Positions 1-7,641 of a stretch of DNA of 64,000 nt are shown here, one piece after another (positions within the stretch are counted from its first letter, which is position 1; each line of letters begins with the position of its first letter). Source of the stretch: Kribbella flavida DSM 17836 (GTDB lineage: Bacteria; Actinomycetota; Actinomycetes; Propionibacteriales; Kribbellaceae); assembly GCF_000024345.1 (NCBI RefSeq), contig NC_013729.1, forward strand, positions 7,254,001 to 7,318,000, given 5' to 3'. The notes beneath the pieces are model-generated. The model ran no database searches, was not told the origin of the DNA, and saw nothing but the letters and a program-made list of their open reading frames with translations. Made by a program: the position numbers and the translations under genes.

Positions 1-420
1 CCCGGCGAAGATCACCGGGACGGCGATGGGCAGGTCGATCGTGATCACCCTTCGCAGGGTTCCATAGCCCACCGACACCGCGGCCTGCAGCACGTCCTCG
101 GGAACCGAGCGCAACCCGTCGATCACGTTGCGGATCAGCAGCGAGACCGCGTAGATGGTGAGCGCGATGACGATGTTGGCCGCCGACAGCACCTTGGTGC
201 CGATCAGCGCCGGCAGCACGATGAACAGCGCGATCGACGGCAGCGAGTACAGCACGCCACCGAGCGCGACCAACGGGTTGGCCAGCCAGCTGAACCGCGT
301 GGCCACGTACCCGAGCGGAACGGAGATCAGCAGCCCGAGCACCATCGGCAGCAACGCCAGGAACAGATGCTCTCGCAACTGCTCCCAGATCAGAACGCTG
401 TTGTCACCGATCCAGGTCAT
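1..420 (-). CDS. ABC transporter permease, glycine betaine/proline type (3' end outside window)
   Basis: Inner-membrane permease of an osmoprotectant or amino-acid importer, probably moving a quaternary amine with the ATPase encoded just upstream. The visible 140 residues begin MTWIGDNSV at an ATG and carry hydrophobic segments (around residues 16-35, 44-65 and 85-105) and the BPD permease pattern of the ProW/OpuCB family. The C-terminus lies beyond base 1. It follows the ATPase on the same strand after a 118-base gap, so the two are probably co-transcribed. The substrate is inferred from the OpuCA-like ATPase; another small cation or amino acid is possible. Confidence 0.85.
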   Translation of the reverse strand, partial: MTWIGDNSVLIWEQLREHLFLALLPMVLGLLISVPLGYVATRFSWLANPLVALGGVLYSLPSIALFIVLPALIGTKVLSAANIVIALTIYAVSLLIRNVIDGLRSVPEDVLQAAVSVGYGTLRRVITIDLPIAVPVIFAG

Positions 421-538
421 GGGGCCTCCCGGCCTGGACTGAGGAGCGGAGGGAGCGAAGCGACCGGAGCGACGAGGGAAGGGCGGGAGTTCCAGCCCCA
501 TGACCACGCCGGCGCCGGAGGCCCGGCCGAAAGCACAG
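421..538. other. Intergenic purine-rich segment between ABC genes
   Basis: This 118-base gap holds a purine-rich run at about 439-485 built from repeated GGAGCGA-like units. No gene or clear terminator is visible. Such GAGCGA-type runs occur between actinobacterial genes, but their role is not known to me. Confidence 0.4.
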
Positions 539-1537
539 TCATGGCCGAAGCACCCCGGAGAGACCGGTGTAGTCGATCACGCCTACCGGCTTGCCTGCCT
601 CGTCGACGCAGACGCCCTGTCCGACCGGGGAGGTCAGTACGGCGTCCATCGCGGCGCGCAGGGAGTCGCCGCGCTGGAAGACCGCGCCCAGCGGCAGGGT
701 CTCGCCGTCCTTGTGCCAGCCAGCGGGCCGGCCGTCGTCGCCGACCGCGAGCTCGGCCGGCACCGGGCCGAGCGGCAGCTCCTCGGCGGTGACGAAGGTG
801 AGCGCCCGGTAGCCGCGGTCCTGGCCGATGAAGCTCTCCACGAAGTCGTCGGCCGGCTGGGCCAGCAGCTCGGCCGGCGGCGCGAACTGGGCCAGCTTGC
901 CGCCGACGCGCAGGACGGCGACGTTGTCACCGAGCTTGATCGCCTCGTCGATGTCGTGGGTGACGAACACGATGGTCTTGCCGATGTCGCGCTGCAGCCG
1001 CAGCAGCTCCTCCTGGAGCTGGTGCCGCACGATCGGGTCGACGGCGCTGAACGGCTCGTCCATCAGCATGATCTTCGGGTCGGCGGCCAGCGCCCGGGCG
1101 ACGCCGACTCGTTGCTGCTGGCCACCCGACAGCTGGGCCGGGTAGCGCTCGGCCAGCTTCGGGTCGAGACCGACCCGCTCCAGCAGCTCCATCGCGGTCG
1201 ACCGGGTCTTGCGCTTGTCCCAGCCGAGCAGCTTGGGCACCGTGGCGACGTTGTCCACCACGGTCTTGTGCGGGAACAGCCCGGCGTGCTGGATCACGTA
1301 ACCGATGCCGCGCCGCAGGCTGACCGGATCGCCGGCGTTGATGTCCTCGCCGTCGATCGAGATCGTGCCGCTGGTGCGCTCGATGGTGCGGTTGATCATC
1401 CGCAACGAGGTCGTCTTGCCGCAGCCCGAGGGCCCGACGAACACGGTGATCTGGTTGCTCGGGATCCGCAGTGACAGGCTGTCGACGGCGACCGTGCCGT
1501 CGGGGTACCGCTTGGTGACGTCTTCGAACTCGATCAT
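539..1537 (-). CDS. ABC transporter ATP-binding protein, OpuCA/ProV-like
   Basis: Cytoplasmic ATPase that drives import through the neighbouring permease. The 332-residue protein has Walker A GPSGCGKTT at 35-43, Q-loop near 83, signature LSGGQ at 136-140, Walker B IMLMDE at 156-161 and the H-loop in FVTHDIDEA. After about residue 240 comes a region ending VGVIDYTGL that looks like one degenerate CBS-type domain, as in OpuCA, where CBS domains sense ionic strength. The start ATG (MIEFEDVTKRY) gives the usual N-terminus. It is the first visible gene of the transporter operon. A substrate-binding protein would be expected beyond base 1. Confidence 0.9.
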   Translation of the reverse strand: MIEFEDVTKRYPDGTVAVDSLSLRIPSNQITVFVGPSGCGKTTSLRMINRTIERTSGTISIDGEDINAGDPVSLRRGIGYVIQHAGLFPHKTVVDNVATVPKLLGWDKRKTRSTAMELLERVGLDPKLAERYPAQLSGGQQQRVGVARALAADPKIMLMDEPFSAVDPIVRHQLQEELLRLQRDIGKTIVFVTHDIDEAIKLGDNVAVLRVGGKLAQFAPPAELLAQPADDFVESFIGQDRGYRALTFVTAEELPLGPVPAELAVGDDGRPAGWHKDGETLPLGAVFQRGDSLRAAMDAVLTSPVGQGVCVDEAGKPVGVIDYTGLSGVLRP

Positions 1538-1712
1538 GGCGCCCCTTCGCGCTCGTCGGCGATCGCCCGATCGATCCTAGGGGAACGACGGCCGGACGCC
1601 ACGTGATCAGCACCTTTCTCACACCTCGGGAAAGTGCACCTTAGCGGTAGGCATTCTCGCCGTCGCGCTCCGTCGTCACCCTCCCGCCCCCGCTGTCCCC
1701 GGCCCGCGGCCG

Positions 1713-3368
1713 TCAGGACTCCTGCATCGGAACCCTGACCCCGCGCTCGGCGGCCACCTCGGCCGCCCGGTCGTACCCGGCGTCCACGTGCCGGATCACG
1801 CCCATCGCCGGGTCGTTGCTCAGTACCCGCTCGAGCTTCTGCCGGGCCAGGTCGGTGCCATCGGCAACCGACACCTGACCGGCGTGGATCGACCGGCCCA
1901 TGCCGACGCCGCCGCCGTGGTGGATCGACACCCAGGAGGCGCCGCTGGCGGTGTTCACCAGCGCGTTCAGCAGCGGCCAGTCCGCGATCGCGTCCGAGCC
2001 GTCCAGCATCGCCTCGGTCTCCCGGTACGGCGAGGCGACGCTGCCGGTGTCGAGGTGGTCGCGCCCGATCACGATCGGCGCCTCCAGCTCCCCGGCGGCG
2101 ACCATGTCGTTGAACCGCAGACCGGCCTTGTCCCGCTCGCCCTGGCCGAGCCAGCAGATCCGGGCCGGCAGTCCCTGGAACGCGACCCGTTCGCCGGCCA
2201 TCTTGATCCACCGGGTGAGGTGCTCGTTGTCCGGGAAGAGGTCGAGGATCGCCTGGTCGGTCTTCGCGATGTCGGCCGGGTTGCCGGACAGCGCGGCCCA
2301 CCGGAACGGGCCCTTGCCCTCGCAGAACAGCGGCCGGATGTACGCCGGGACGAAGCCCGGGAAGTCGAACGCACGGCCGAACCCGGCCTTGCGGGCCTCG
2401 TCCCGGATCGAGTTGCCGTAGTCGAACACCTCGGCCCCGGCATCGGCGAAGCCGACCATCGCCGCGACGTGCTGGGCCATCGAGGCCTGCGCCCGCTCGG
2501 TGAACCCGGCCGGGTCCTTGTGCCGCGCGGCGCCCCAGTCCTCGAAGTCCACCCCGACCGGCAGGTACATCAGCGGGTCGTGCGCCGAGGTCTGGTCGGT
2601 GACGACGTCGATCGGCGCGCCGCGCTCCAGCAGGTCCGGCACGATCAGCGCGGCGTTGCCGAGCACCCCGATCGACAGCGGCCGGCGGGCCGCCTTGGCC
2701 TGCTCGGCCAGCCGCAGCGCGTCGTCCACCGAGTCGGCGCGGACGTCGAGGTAGCGGTGCTCGATCCGGCGCTGGATCCGGGACTCGTCGACGTCGACGC
2801 AGATCGCCACGCCGTCGTTCATCGTCACCGCGAGCGGCTGCGCGCCGCCCATGCCGCCGAGTCCGGCGGTGAGCGTGATGGTGCCGGCCAGCGTGCCGCC
2901 GAACTTCTTCGCCGCGACCGCCGCGAACGTCTCGTAGGTGCCCTGCAGGATGCCCTGGGTGCCGATGTAGATCCACGAGCCGGCCGTCATCTGCCCGTAC
3001 ATGGTCAGCCCGAGCGCCTCCAGCCGGCGGAACTCCTCCCAGTTGGCCCAGTCGCCGACCAGGTTGGAGTTCGCGATCAGCACCCGCGGTGCCCACTCGT
3101 GCGTACGCATCACGCCGACCGGGCGGCCCGACTGGACCAGCATGGTCTCGTCGTCCTTCAGCGTGGTGAGCGTGCGCACCATCGCGTCGAAGGAGTTCCA
3201 GTCCCGGGCGGCCTTGCCCGAGCCGCCGTAGACGACCAGTTCGTCGGGGTGCTCGGCGACCTCCGGGTCGAGGTTGTTCTGCAGCATCCGCAGCGCGGCC
3301 TCCTGCTGCCAGCCCTGGGCGGTGAGGGTGGTACCGCGGGATGCGCGCACGGGACGGGGTCCGGACAT
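1713..3368 (-). CDS. hutU: Urocanate hydratase (urocanase)
   Basis: Second enzyme of histidine degradation: adds water to urocanate using tightly bound NAD+ to give imidazolone propionate. The ATG at 3368 (MSGPRPVRAS) gives 551 residues, the usual family length; an in-frame start 84 bases upstream would add an atypical leader. Conserved blocks include GGSGKAARDW, the NAD-binding glycine-rich stretch GLGGMGGAQP, DQTSAHDPL, YGNSIRDEA and the C-terminal HHGGGVGMGRSIHAGQV. It lies 28 bases downstream of hutH on the same strand, so hutH-hutU is an operon. hutI and hutF/G are not in the window. Confidence 0.97.
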   Translation of the reverse strand: MSGPRPVRASRGTTLTAQGWQQEAALRMLQNNLDPEVAEHPDELVVYGGSGKAARDWNSFDAMVRTLTTLKDDETMLVQSGRPVGVMRTHEWAPRVLIANSNLVGDWANWEEFRRLEALGLTMYGQMTAGSWIYIGTQGILQGTYETFAAVAAKKFGGTLAGTITLTAGLGGMGGAQPLAVTMNDGVAICVDVDESRIQRRIEHRYLDVRADSVDDALRLAEQAKAARRPLSIGVLGNAALIVPDLLERGAPIDVVTDQTSAHDPLMYLPVGVDFEDWGAARHKDPAGFTERAQASMAQHVAAMVGFADAGAEVFDYGNSIRDEARKAGFGRAFDFPGFVPAYIRPLFCEGKGPFRWAALSGNPADIAKTDQAILDLFPDNEHLTRWIKMAGERVAFQGLPARICWLGQGERDKAGLRFNDMVAAGELEAPIVIGRDHLDTGSVASPYRETEAMLDGSDAIADWPLLNALVNTASGASWVSIHHGGGVGMGRSIHAGQVSVADGTDLARQKLERVLSNDPAMGVIRHVDAGYDRAAEVAAERGVRVPMQES

Positions 3369-3396
3369 GGGTGATCCAGCCTTTCGGTCGGTGGTG

Positions 3397-4941
3397 TCAG
3401 GACAGTGGGCCGGTGACGGCCTCGACAGCGGACAAATAGGTGCGATCAGCAACTAGCTGGACGGAGTACTCGATCTCGGGCGCCAGGTGCCGGTCGGTGC
3501 CCGGCCCTTCGACGTGCGCCCGCAGCTCACGCCGTACGGCGGCGGTGGCGGGCGCCGGCTGCAGCGGTGCCCGCAGGTCCAGGGCGCGGGCTGCGGTGAG
3601 GATCTCGACGGCGAGGACGCGCTGCAGGCCGTCCACCGCCTTGCGCAGCTTGCGGGCCGCGGACCAGCCCATCGAGACGTGGTCCTCCTGCATCGCGCTG
3701 CTCGGGATCGAGTCGACACTGGCCGGCACCGCCAGCCGCTTCAGCTCGGACACGATCGCCGCCTGGGTGTACTGCGCGATCATGTGGCCGCTGTCGACGC
3801 CCGGGTCGTCGGCGAGGAACGCGTTCAGGCCGTGGTTGCGGGCGACGTCGAGGAAGCGGTCGGTCCGGCGTTCGCTGATGCTCGCCACGTCGGCGATCGC
3901 GATGGCGAGGAAGTCGAGCACGTAGCCGACCGGGGCGCCGTGGAAGTTGCCGTTCGACTCGACCCGCCCGTCGGGCAGCACCACCGGATTGTCGATCGCA
4001 GCGGCGAGCTCGCGGCCGGCGACGGTGGCCGCGTGGGCGACGGTGTCGCGGGCGGCGCCGTGGACCTGCGGCGAGCAGCGCAGCGAGTACGCGTCCTGGA
4101 CCCGGTTGCACTCCGGACCGCGATGGCTGGCCACGATCGCGCTGTCCGCCAGCACGGCGCGCAGGTTGGCGGCGGCCGCGGCCTGGCCCGGGTGCGGGCG
4201 CAGGGCCTGCAGGTCCGCGGCGAACACGCGGTCGGTGCCGAGCTGACCCTCGACGCTCATCGCGGCGGCGATGTCGGCGGTCTTCAGCAGCCGGTCCAGG
4301 TCGGCGAGCGCGAGGACCAGCATGCCGAGCATGCCGTCGGTCCCGTTGATCAGGGCGAGGCCTTCCTTCTCGGCGAGCACGACCGGCGCCAGCCCGTGGG
4401 CCGCGAGCGCCTCGGCGGCGTCACGCAGGGTCCCGTCGGCCTCGCGGACCTTGCCCTCGCCCATCACTGCCAGAGCGACGTGCGCCAGCGGCGCCAGGTC
4501 GCCGGAACACCCGAGGCTGCCGTACTCGTGCACGACCGGGGTGAGCCCGGCGTTCAGCAGCCCGGCGTACGCCTGGGCGGTGTCCACCTTCACCCCGGTG
4601 CGGCCGGTCGCGAGCGTGGACAGGCGCAGCAGCGTCAGCGCGCGAACGACCTCGGGCTCGACCTCGGGACCGGAGCCGGCCGCGTGCGACCGGACCAGGC
4701 TGCGCTGCAGCTGGGCGCGCAGTTCCGGGGCGATGTGCCGGGTGGCGAGCGCACCGAACCCGGTCGAGACCCCGTAGTGCGGGATCTCGGCGTGCGCCAG
4801 GCCCTCGATCACGGTCCGCGCCTTGGCGATCTGCTCGAGCGCGTGGTCGTCGATCCGTACCTTCGCGCCGTACCGCGCCACCGCGACCATGTCGCCGGCA
4901 GCCAGCGGCCCGGTGCCCACCACTACTTCAGCTGTTTCCAC
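3397..4941 (-). CDS. hutH: Histidine ammonia-lyase
   Basis: First enzyme of histidine degradation, deaminating L-histidine to trans-urocanate with the self-formed MIO electrophile. The GTG at 4941 (VETAEVVVGTG) matches the family N-terminus and gives 514 residues; a GTG at 4986 would add a 15-residue extension. Visible motifs are YGVSTGFG (catalytic Tyr near 56), the MIO triad as Cys-Ser-Gly at 145-147 in GSLGCSGDLAPL, NGTDGMLGML, QDAYSLRCSPQVHG and SMQEDHVSMG. Cys for Ala in the triad is, as I recall, also annotated in Streptomyces HutH. It is co-transcribed with hutU. A perfect 16-bp palindrome lies 56 bases upstream of the start. Confidence 0.95.
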   Translation of the reverse strand: METAEVVVGTGPLAAGDMVAVARYGAKVRIDDHALEQIAKARTVIEGLAHAEIPHYGVSTGFGALATRHIAPELRAQLQRSLVRSHAAGSGPEVEPEVVRALTLLRLSTLATGRTGVKVDTAQAYAGLLNAGLTPVVHEYGSLGCSGDLAPLAHVALAVMGEGKVREADGTLRDAAEALAAHGLAPVVLAEKEGLALINGTDGMLGMLVLALADLDRLLKTADIAAAMSVEGQLGTDRVFAADLQALRPHPGQAAAAANLRAVLADSAIVASHRGPECNRVQDAYSLRCSPQVHGAARDTVAHAATVAGRELAAAIDNPVVLPDGRVESNGNFHGAPVGYVLDFLAIAIADVASISERRTDRFLDVARNHGLNAFLADDPGVDSGHMIAQYTQAAIVSELKRLAVPASVDSIPSSAMQEDHVSMGWSAARKLRKAVDGLQRVLAVEILTAARALDLRAPLQPAPATAAVRRELRAHVEGPGTDRHLAPEIEYSVQLVADRTYLSAVEAVTGPLS

Positions 4942-4996
4942 CCGTTCATTGCACCGCGTGCAGGGCCGGACCAACAGCACCGCCACCCGACTGCAC

Positions 4997-5012
4997 GTCT
5001 CGGATCCGAGAC
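4997..5012. promoter_or_regulatory. Perfect palindrome, candidate hut operator (copy A)
   Basis: The sequence GTCTCGGATCCGAGAC is its own reverse complement. It lies between the divergent hutH (start 4941) and GNAT gene (start 5049), so it can control both. The identical 16-mer recurs at 9146-9161 before the second lyase-fold gene, and a 12/16 version occurs at 6124-6139 before the IclR gene. A protein-binding operator for the IclR regulator is inferred. Confidence 0.75.
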
Positions 5013-5036
5013 AGTTCCGGCGACCCTCGTGCGGTT

Positions 5037-5042
5037 TAGGGT
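5037..5042 (+). promoter_or_regulatory. Candidate -10 box for the GNAT gene
   Basis: TAGGGT ends 6 bases before the ATG at 5049. This is the spacing expected if transcription starts at or next to the start codon, so the GNAT mRNA may be leaderless. No clear -35 element is seen; operator copy A lies where an upstream regulator would act. Confidence 0.4.
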
Positions 5043-5048
5043 GCGGGC

Positions 5049-5945
5049 ATGGTCGAAGTACGCCCGGCGGCCCCGGGAGACGGGGCGGGCATCGCCGCGG
5101 TGTACGCGGCGTCGCTGCCCTGGCTGGTGAAGACGGCTCGAGGGGTCGAGGCAGAACTGTCGCCGGGCACGGGACGGCTCGTGCTGGTGGCTGCCGAGGC
5201 GGACACGATCGTCGGATTCGGCAACGTTTTCCGTCCCGACCCGGCCGAGGACGCGCCCCGCGTGCGGATCGCCGCGCACGTCGCGCCGCAGCATCGCGGC
5301 CGGGGAATCGGCCGGACCCTGGCCGCCGAGGTCGAGCGGATCGGCACCGAGTTCGGCGCGGCGTCGCTGCTGACCGTCGTGGACGACGCCGCCGCTGCCC
5401 GTCGGTTCGCCGAACGGCGTGGCTTCGTCATCGACCGGCCGATGAGCCAGTCCCGGGCGCGGCTCGCGGACAGCCCCGACCCGGTCGACCCGCCCGCCGG
5501 GCTGCGCCTGACGACGTACGACGAACTCGACCCGCGGCAGGTGTGGGACGCGACGGCGGCTGTCGTCGCGGGAGATCCGAGCGGCCTGTCGCACGCCCCG
5601 CCGTACGAGGACTGGCTGGAGACGGACTGGAACTACCCCGACCTGCGCCGGGACCTCAGCGTCGCGGTGCTCGACGGCGACCGGGTGGCGTCGTTCGTCA
5701 CGACCACGGCCGACCCGGACCGCCGGGTGATCTGGTCGAACCTGACCGGCACCGTTGCGGCGTACCGGGGGCGCGGGCTGGCGAAGGTGGTCAAGTCGCA
5801 CGCGCTGCGCCGGGCCCACGCGGCCGGGCTGGAGACGGCCTTCACCGGGAACGACGCGGACAACCGGCCGATGCTCGCGGTGAACCGCTGGCTCGGCTAC
5901 CGGCCGGCGGGCTCGGCCTGGACGGCCGGGAAGGTGCTGCGATGA
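5049..5945 (+). CDS. Tandem-GNAT N-acetyltransferase
   Basis: Cytoplasmic acetyl-CoA-dependent acetyltransferase of unknown substrate. The 298 residues form two GNAT halves. The first has HVAPQHRGRGIGRTL (acetyl-CoA loop, about 77-91) followed by FAERRGFV. The second has GTVAAYRGRGLAKVVK (about 235-250) and NRWLGY. It is divergent from hutH across the palindrome at 4997-5012 and may share its control, which hints at a role linked to histidine or imidazole catabolites; that link is inference. Its stop overlaps the start of the next small gene (ATGA). No Shine-Dalgarno is seen. Confidence 0.85.
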   Translation: MVEVRPAAPGDGAGIAAVYAASLPWLVKTARGVEAELSPGTGRLVLVAAEADTIVGFGNVFRPDPAEDAPRVRIAAHVAPQHRGRGIGRTLAAEVERIGTEFGAASLLTVVDDAAAARRFAERRGFVIDRPMSQSRARLADSPDPVDPPAGLRLTTYDELDPRQVWDATAAVVAGDPSGLSHAPPYEDWLETDWNYPDLRRDLSVAVLDGDRVASFVTTTADPDRRVIWSNLTGTVAAYRGRGLAKVVKSHALRRAHAAGLETAFTGNDADNRPMLAVNRWLGYRPAGSAWTAGKVLR

Positions 5946-6136
5946 CCAGGCTGGTGCTGTCGCTGACGATGTTCGCGGCGCTGTCCGCGGCGGTCGGGTT
6001 CCTGCTGTCCGGCGACGACCGCACCTTCGACTGGCGGCTGGGCGGCGGCCTGTTCGCGTTCGCCCTGCTCGGCGAGCTGGCCCGTGGCCGGATCCGGCGC
6101 AGCCGCGCCCGGAGCGGTCAATCGTCCGGAATCTGA
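5942..6136 (+). CDS. Small membrane protein (64 aa), unknown function
   Basis: Starts at the ATG overlapping the GNAT stop codon by four bases, so the two genes are translationally coupled. The product begins MTRLVLSLTMFAALSAAVGFLL, a hydrophobic helix, then a second hydrophobic stretch LFAFALLGELA, and ends with an Arg-rich tail (RGRIRRSRAR), typical of a small inner-membrane protein with a cytoplasmic tail. I do not recognise the family. Its stop codon lies inside the degenerate operator copy at 6124-6139. Confidence 0.65.
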   Translation: MTRLVLSLTMFAALSAAVGFLLSGDDRTFDWRLGGGLFAFALLGELARGRIRRSRARSGQSSGI

Positions 6137-6139
6137 GAC
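6124..6139. promoter_or_regulatory. Degenerate copy of the hut palindrome before the IclR gene (copy C)
   Basis: GTCCGGAATCTGAGAC matches the perfect palindrome at 4997 and 9146 at 12 of 16 positions, with the right half nearly intact. It ends 21 bases before the GTG of the IclR regulator, which suggests autoregulation through a weaker site. It also covers the stop codon of the preceding small gene. Confidence 0.5.
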
Positions 6140-6160
6140 GGGACCGCTACTCTCGAAGTT

Positions 6161-6919
6161 GTGAGCGGCAACGTTCCCGCCTCGACCCGCACGCTGCGGG
6201 TACTGACGTTCCTGGCCACCCAGCCCGGACCGGTACCGATGGAGCGCATTGCCTCCGCGGTCGGCCTGCCACGCTCGTCGACCTACCACTTGCTGCGAGC
6301 AATGATCGACGAGGGCTTCGTCGTGCACCTGCCGGAGGAGAAGCGGTACGGCCTCGGCGTGGCCGCGTTCGAGATCGGCTCGGCCTACCTGCGGCACGAC
6401 CCGCTGGAGCGGCTGGCTCGGCCGTTGCTCGCGCAGCTCGTCGCCGAGGTCGGGCAGACGGCGCATCTCGGCGTACTGCACGGACGTGAGCTGGTCTACC
6501 TGCTGAAGGAACAGCCGCCACGGCCGGTGACCCTGGTGACGGATGTCGGGGTGCGGCTGCCGGCCACGCTGACGGCGTCCGGCCGCGCACTGCTCGCTGC
6601 GCTTCCGCCGGCCCAGGTGCGGGCGTTGTTCCCGTCGCCGGAGACCTTCGTACGGCGTACCGACCAGGGTCCGCAGACGCTGAGCCAGCTGCGCCGGCTG
6701 CTGGCGGACGAACGGCAGCAGGGTTTCGCGATCGAGGAGTCGCACGTCACCGCCGGTGTCACCTCGGTCGCCAGCGCCGCGCTCGACCACGCCGGCCACC
6801 CCGTCGCCGCGATCAGCGTCTCCTTCCGCAGCGACGCGATCGCCCCCGGCGAACGCTTCCTCCTGGCCCGCCGGGTCCGCCAGGCCGCCGACGCCCTCAC
6901 CCGCCGGCTCCGCGGCTGA
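6161..6919 (+). CDS. IclR-family transcriptional regulator
   Basis: DNA-binding regulator of 252 residues. The N-terminal winged helix-turn-helix (about 8-70, with MERIASAVGLPRSSTYHLLRAM as recognition region) is followed by the IclR effector domain (about 80-250), containing ESHVTAGVTSVASAAL, typical of the ligand pocket. The GTG start gives the usual length. Its place between the two lyase genes that carry identical palindromes, and the weak palindrome before it, make it the probable regulator of hutHU and the second lyase. IclR-type HutR regulators are known for histidine use in corynebacteria. The effector (histidine or urocanate) is inferred. Confidence 0.9.
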   Translation: MSGNVPASTRTLRVLTFLATQPGPVPMERIASAVGLPRSSTYHLLRAMIDEGFVVHLPEEKRYGLGVAAFEIGSAYLRHDPLERLARPLLAQLVAEVGQTAHLGVLHGRELVYLLKEQPPRPVTLVTDVGVRLPATLTASGRALLAALPPAQVRALFPSPETFVRRTDQGPQTLSQLRRLLADERQQGFAIEESHVTAGVTSVASAALDHAGHPVAAISVSFRSDAIAPGERFLLARRVRQAADALTRRLRG

Positions 6920-6963
6920 CGCTCAGGAGGTACGGGCGCTCTTCGAGCGTCGGGAGAACACAG

Positions 6964-6999
6964 CGGCCCGGCCGGGACCACCTGATCCCGGCCGGGCCG
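6964..6999. terminator. Hairpin between convergent iclR-type gene and rpsN
   Basis: Two 14-base arms (6964-6977 and 6986-6999) pair perfectly around an 8-base loop. There is no strong T run on either side. It is placed to end transcription from both converging genes. Confidence 0.7.
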
Positions 7000-7010
7000 T
7001 CGTCGTGCGA

Positions 7011-7316
7011 TCACCAAGACGATTTGGTGATCCCCGGCAGTTCCCCACGGTGGGCCATCGTGCGGAACCGAACTCTGGAGATGCCGGCCTTGCGCAGGTA
7101 CCCGCGCGGCCGGCCGTCGGCGGCGTCGCGGTTGCGGACCCGGATCGGGCTCGCGTCCCGCGGCAGCTTCTGCAGCTGGAGCTGCGCGTCGCCGCGCGCC
7201 TCGAACGAGCCGGCCGGATCGGCGATGATCCGCTTCAGCTCCGCCCGCCGCCCGGCGTACCGGGCGACGGTGCGCTTGCGCTGCTCGTTCTTGGCGATCT
7301 TGCTGGTCTTCGCCAC
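7011..7316 (-). CDS. rpsN: 30S ribosomal protein S14, zinc-independent paralog
   Basis: Small-subunit ribosomal protein used in place of the zinc-binding S14 when zinc is scarce. The 101-residue protein (MAKTSKIAKNEQRKR...) has no cysteine, so it lacks the CxxC pairs of the zinc form, and ends with the S14 signature GRPRGYLRKAGISRVRFR...GITKSSW. It follows rpmG by 4 bases on the same strand. A Zur-like site lies upstream of the rpmG-rpsN pair, which fits the known pattern of zinc-regulated C-minus ribosomal genes in actinobacteria. Confidence 0.95.
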   Translation of the reverse strand: MAKTSKIAKNEQRKRTVARYAGRRAELKRIIADPAGSFEARGDAQLQLQKLPRDASPIRVRNRDAADGRPRGYLRKAGISRVRFRTMAHRGELPGITKSSW

Positions 7317-7320
7317 CGGC

Positions 7321-7488
7321 CTACCGCTCTTCGCGGAAGTCGACGTGCTGGCGCAGTACCGGGTCGTACTTGCGCATCAGCAGCCGGTCGGGGTCGTTGC
7401 GGCGGTTCTTCCGCGTCACGTAGGTGAACCCGGTCCCACCGGTGCTCCGCAGCTTGACGATCGGGCGGATGTCGTTGCGCTTGGCCAT
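7321..7488 (-). CDS. rpmG: 50S ribosomal protein L33, zinc-independent paralog
   Basis: A 55-residue protein, MAKRNDIRPIVKLRSTGGTG..., clearly L33 but without any cysteine, so it is the form that does not need zinc. The start ATG has a GGTTGG-type purine-rich stretch upstream. It is the first gene of the rpmG-rpsN pair and lies about 110 bases from the Zur-like site at 7601-7618, shared with the divergent COG0523 gene. Expected to be switched on under zinc starvation. Confidence 0.95.
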   Translation of the reverse strand: MAKRNDIRPIVKLRSTGGTGFTYVTRKNRRNDPDRLLMRKYDPVLRQHVDFREER

Positions 7489-7600
7489 CGGACCAACCTT
7501 TCTGGACGTCTGTGCTGGGCACGAGCGCCCTGGTGAACTCGGTACCGTGAACGCCGGCGGCCCGGCTGCGTATTCCGGTGCGGTCAGGGTATGTTGATTT

Positions 7601-7618
7601 GGTTATCGTTTTCAATAA
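7601..7618. promoter_or_regulatory. Zur-box-like site
   Basis: On the minus strand this reads TTATTGAAAACGATAACC. The core TGAAAACGATAACCA agrees at 10 of 15 positions with the actinobacterial Zur core (TGAAAATCATTTTCA, from memory). The region is strikingly A+T rich for this genome. It lies between rpmG-rpsN and the COG0523-rpmE pair, both of which encode zinc-starvation products. Confidence 0.65.
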
Positions 7619-7641
7619 GGCCGACGAGGAAGAGGGTACGC

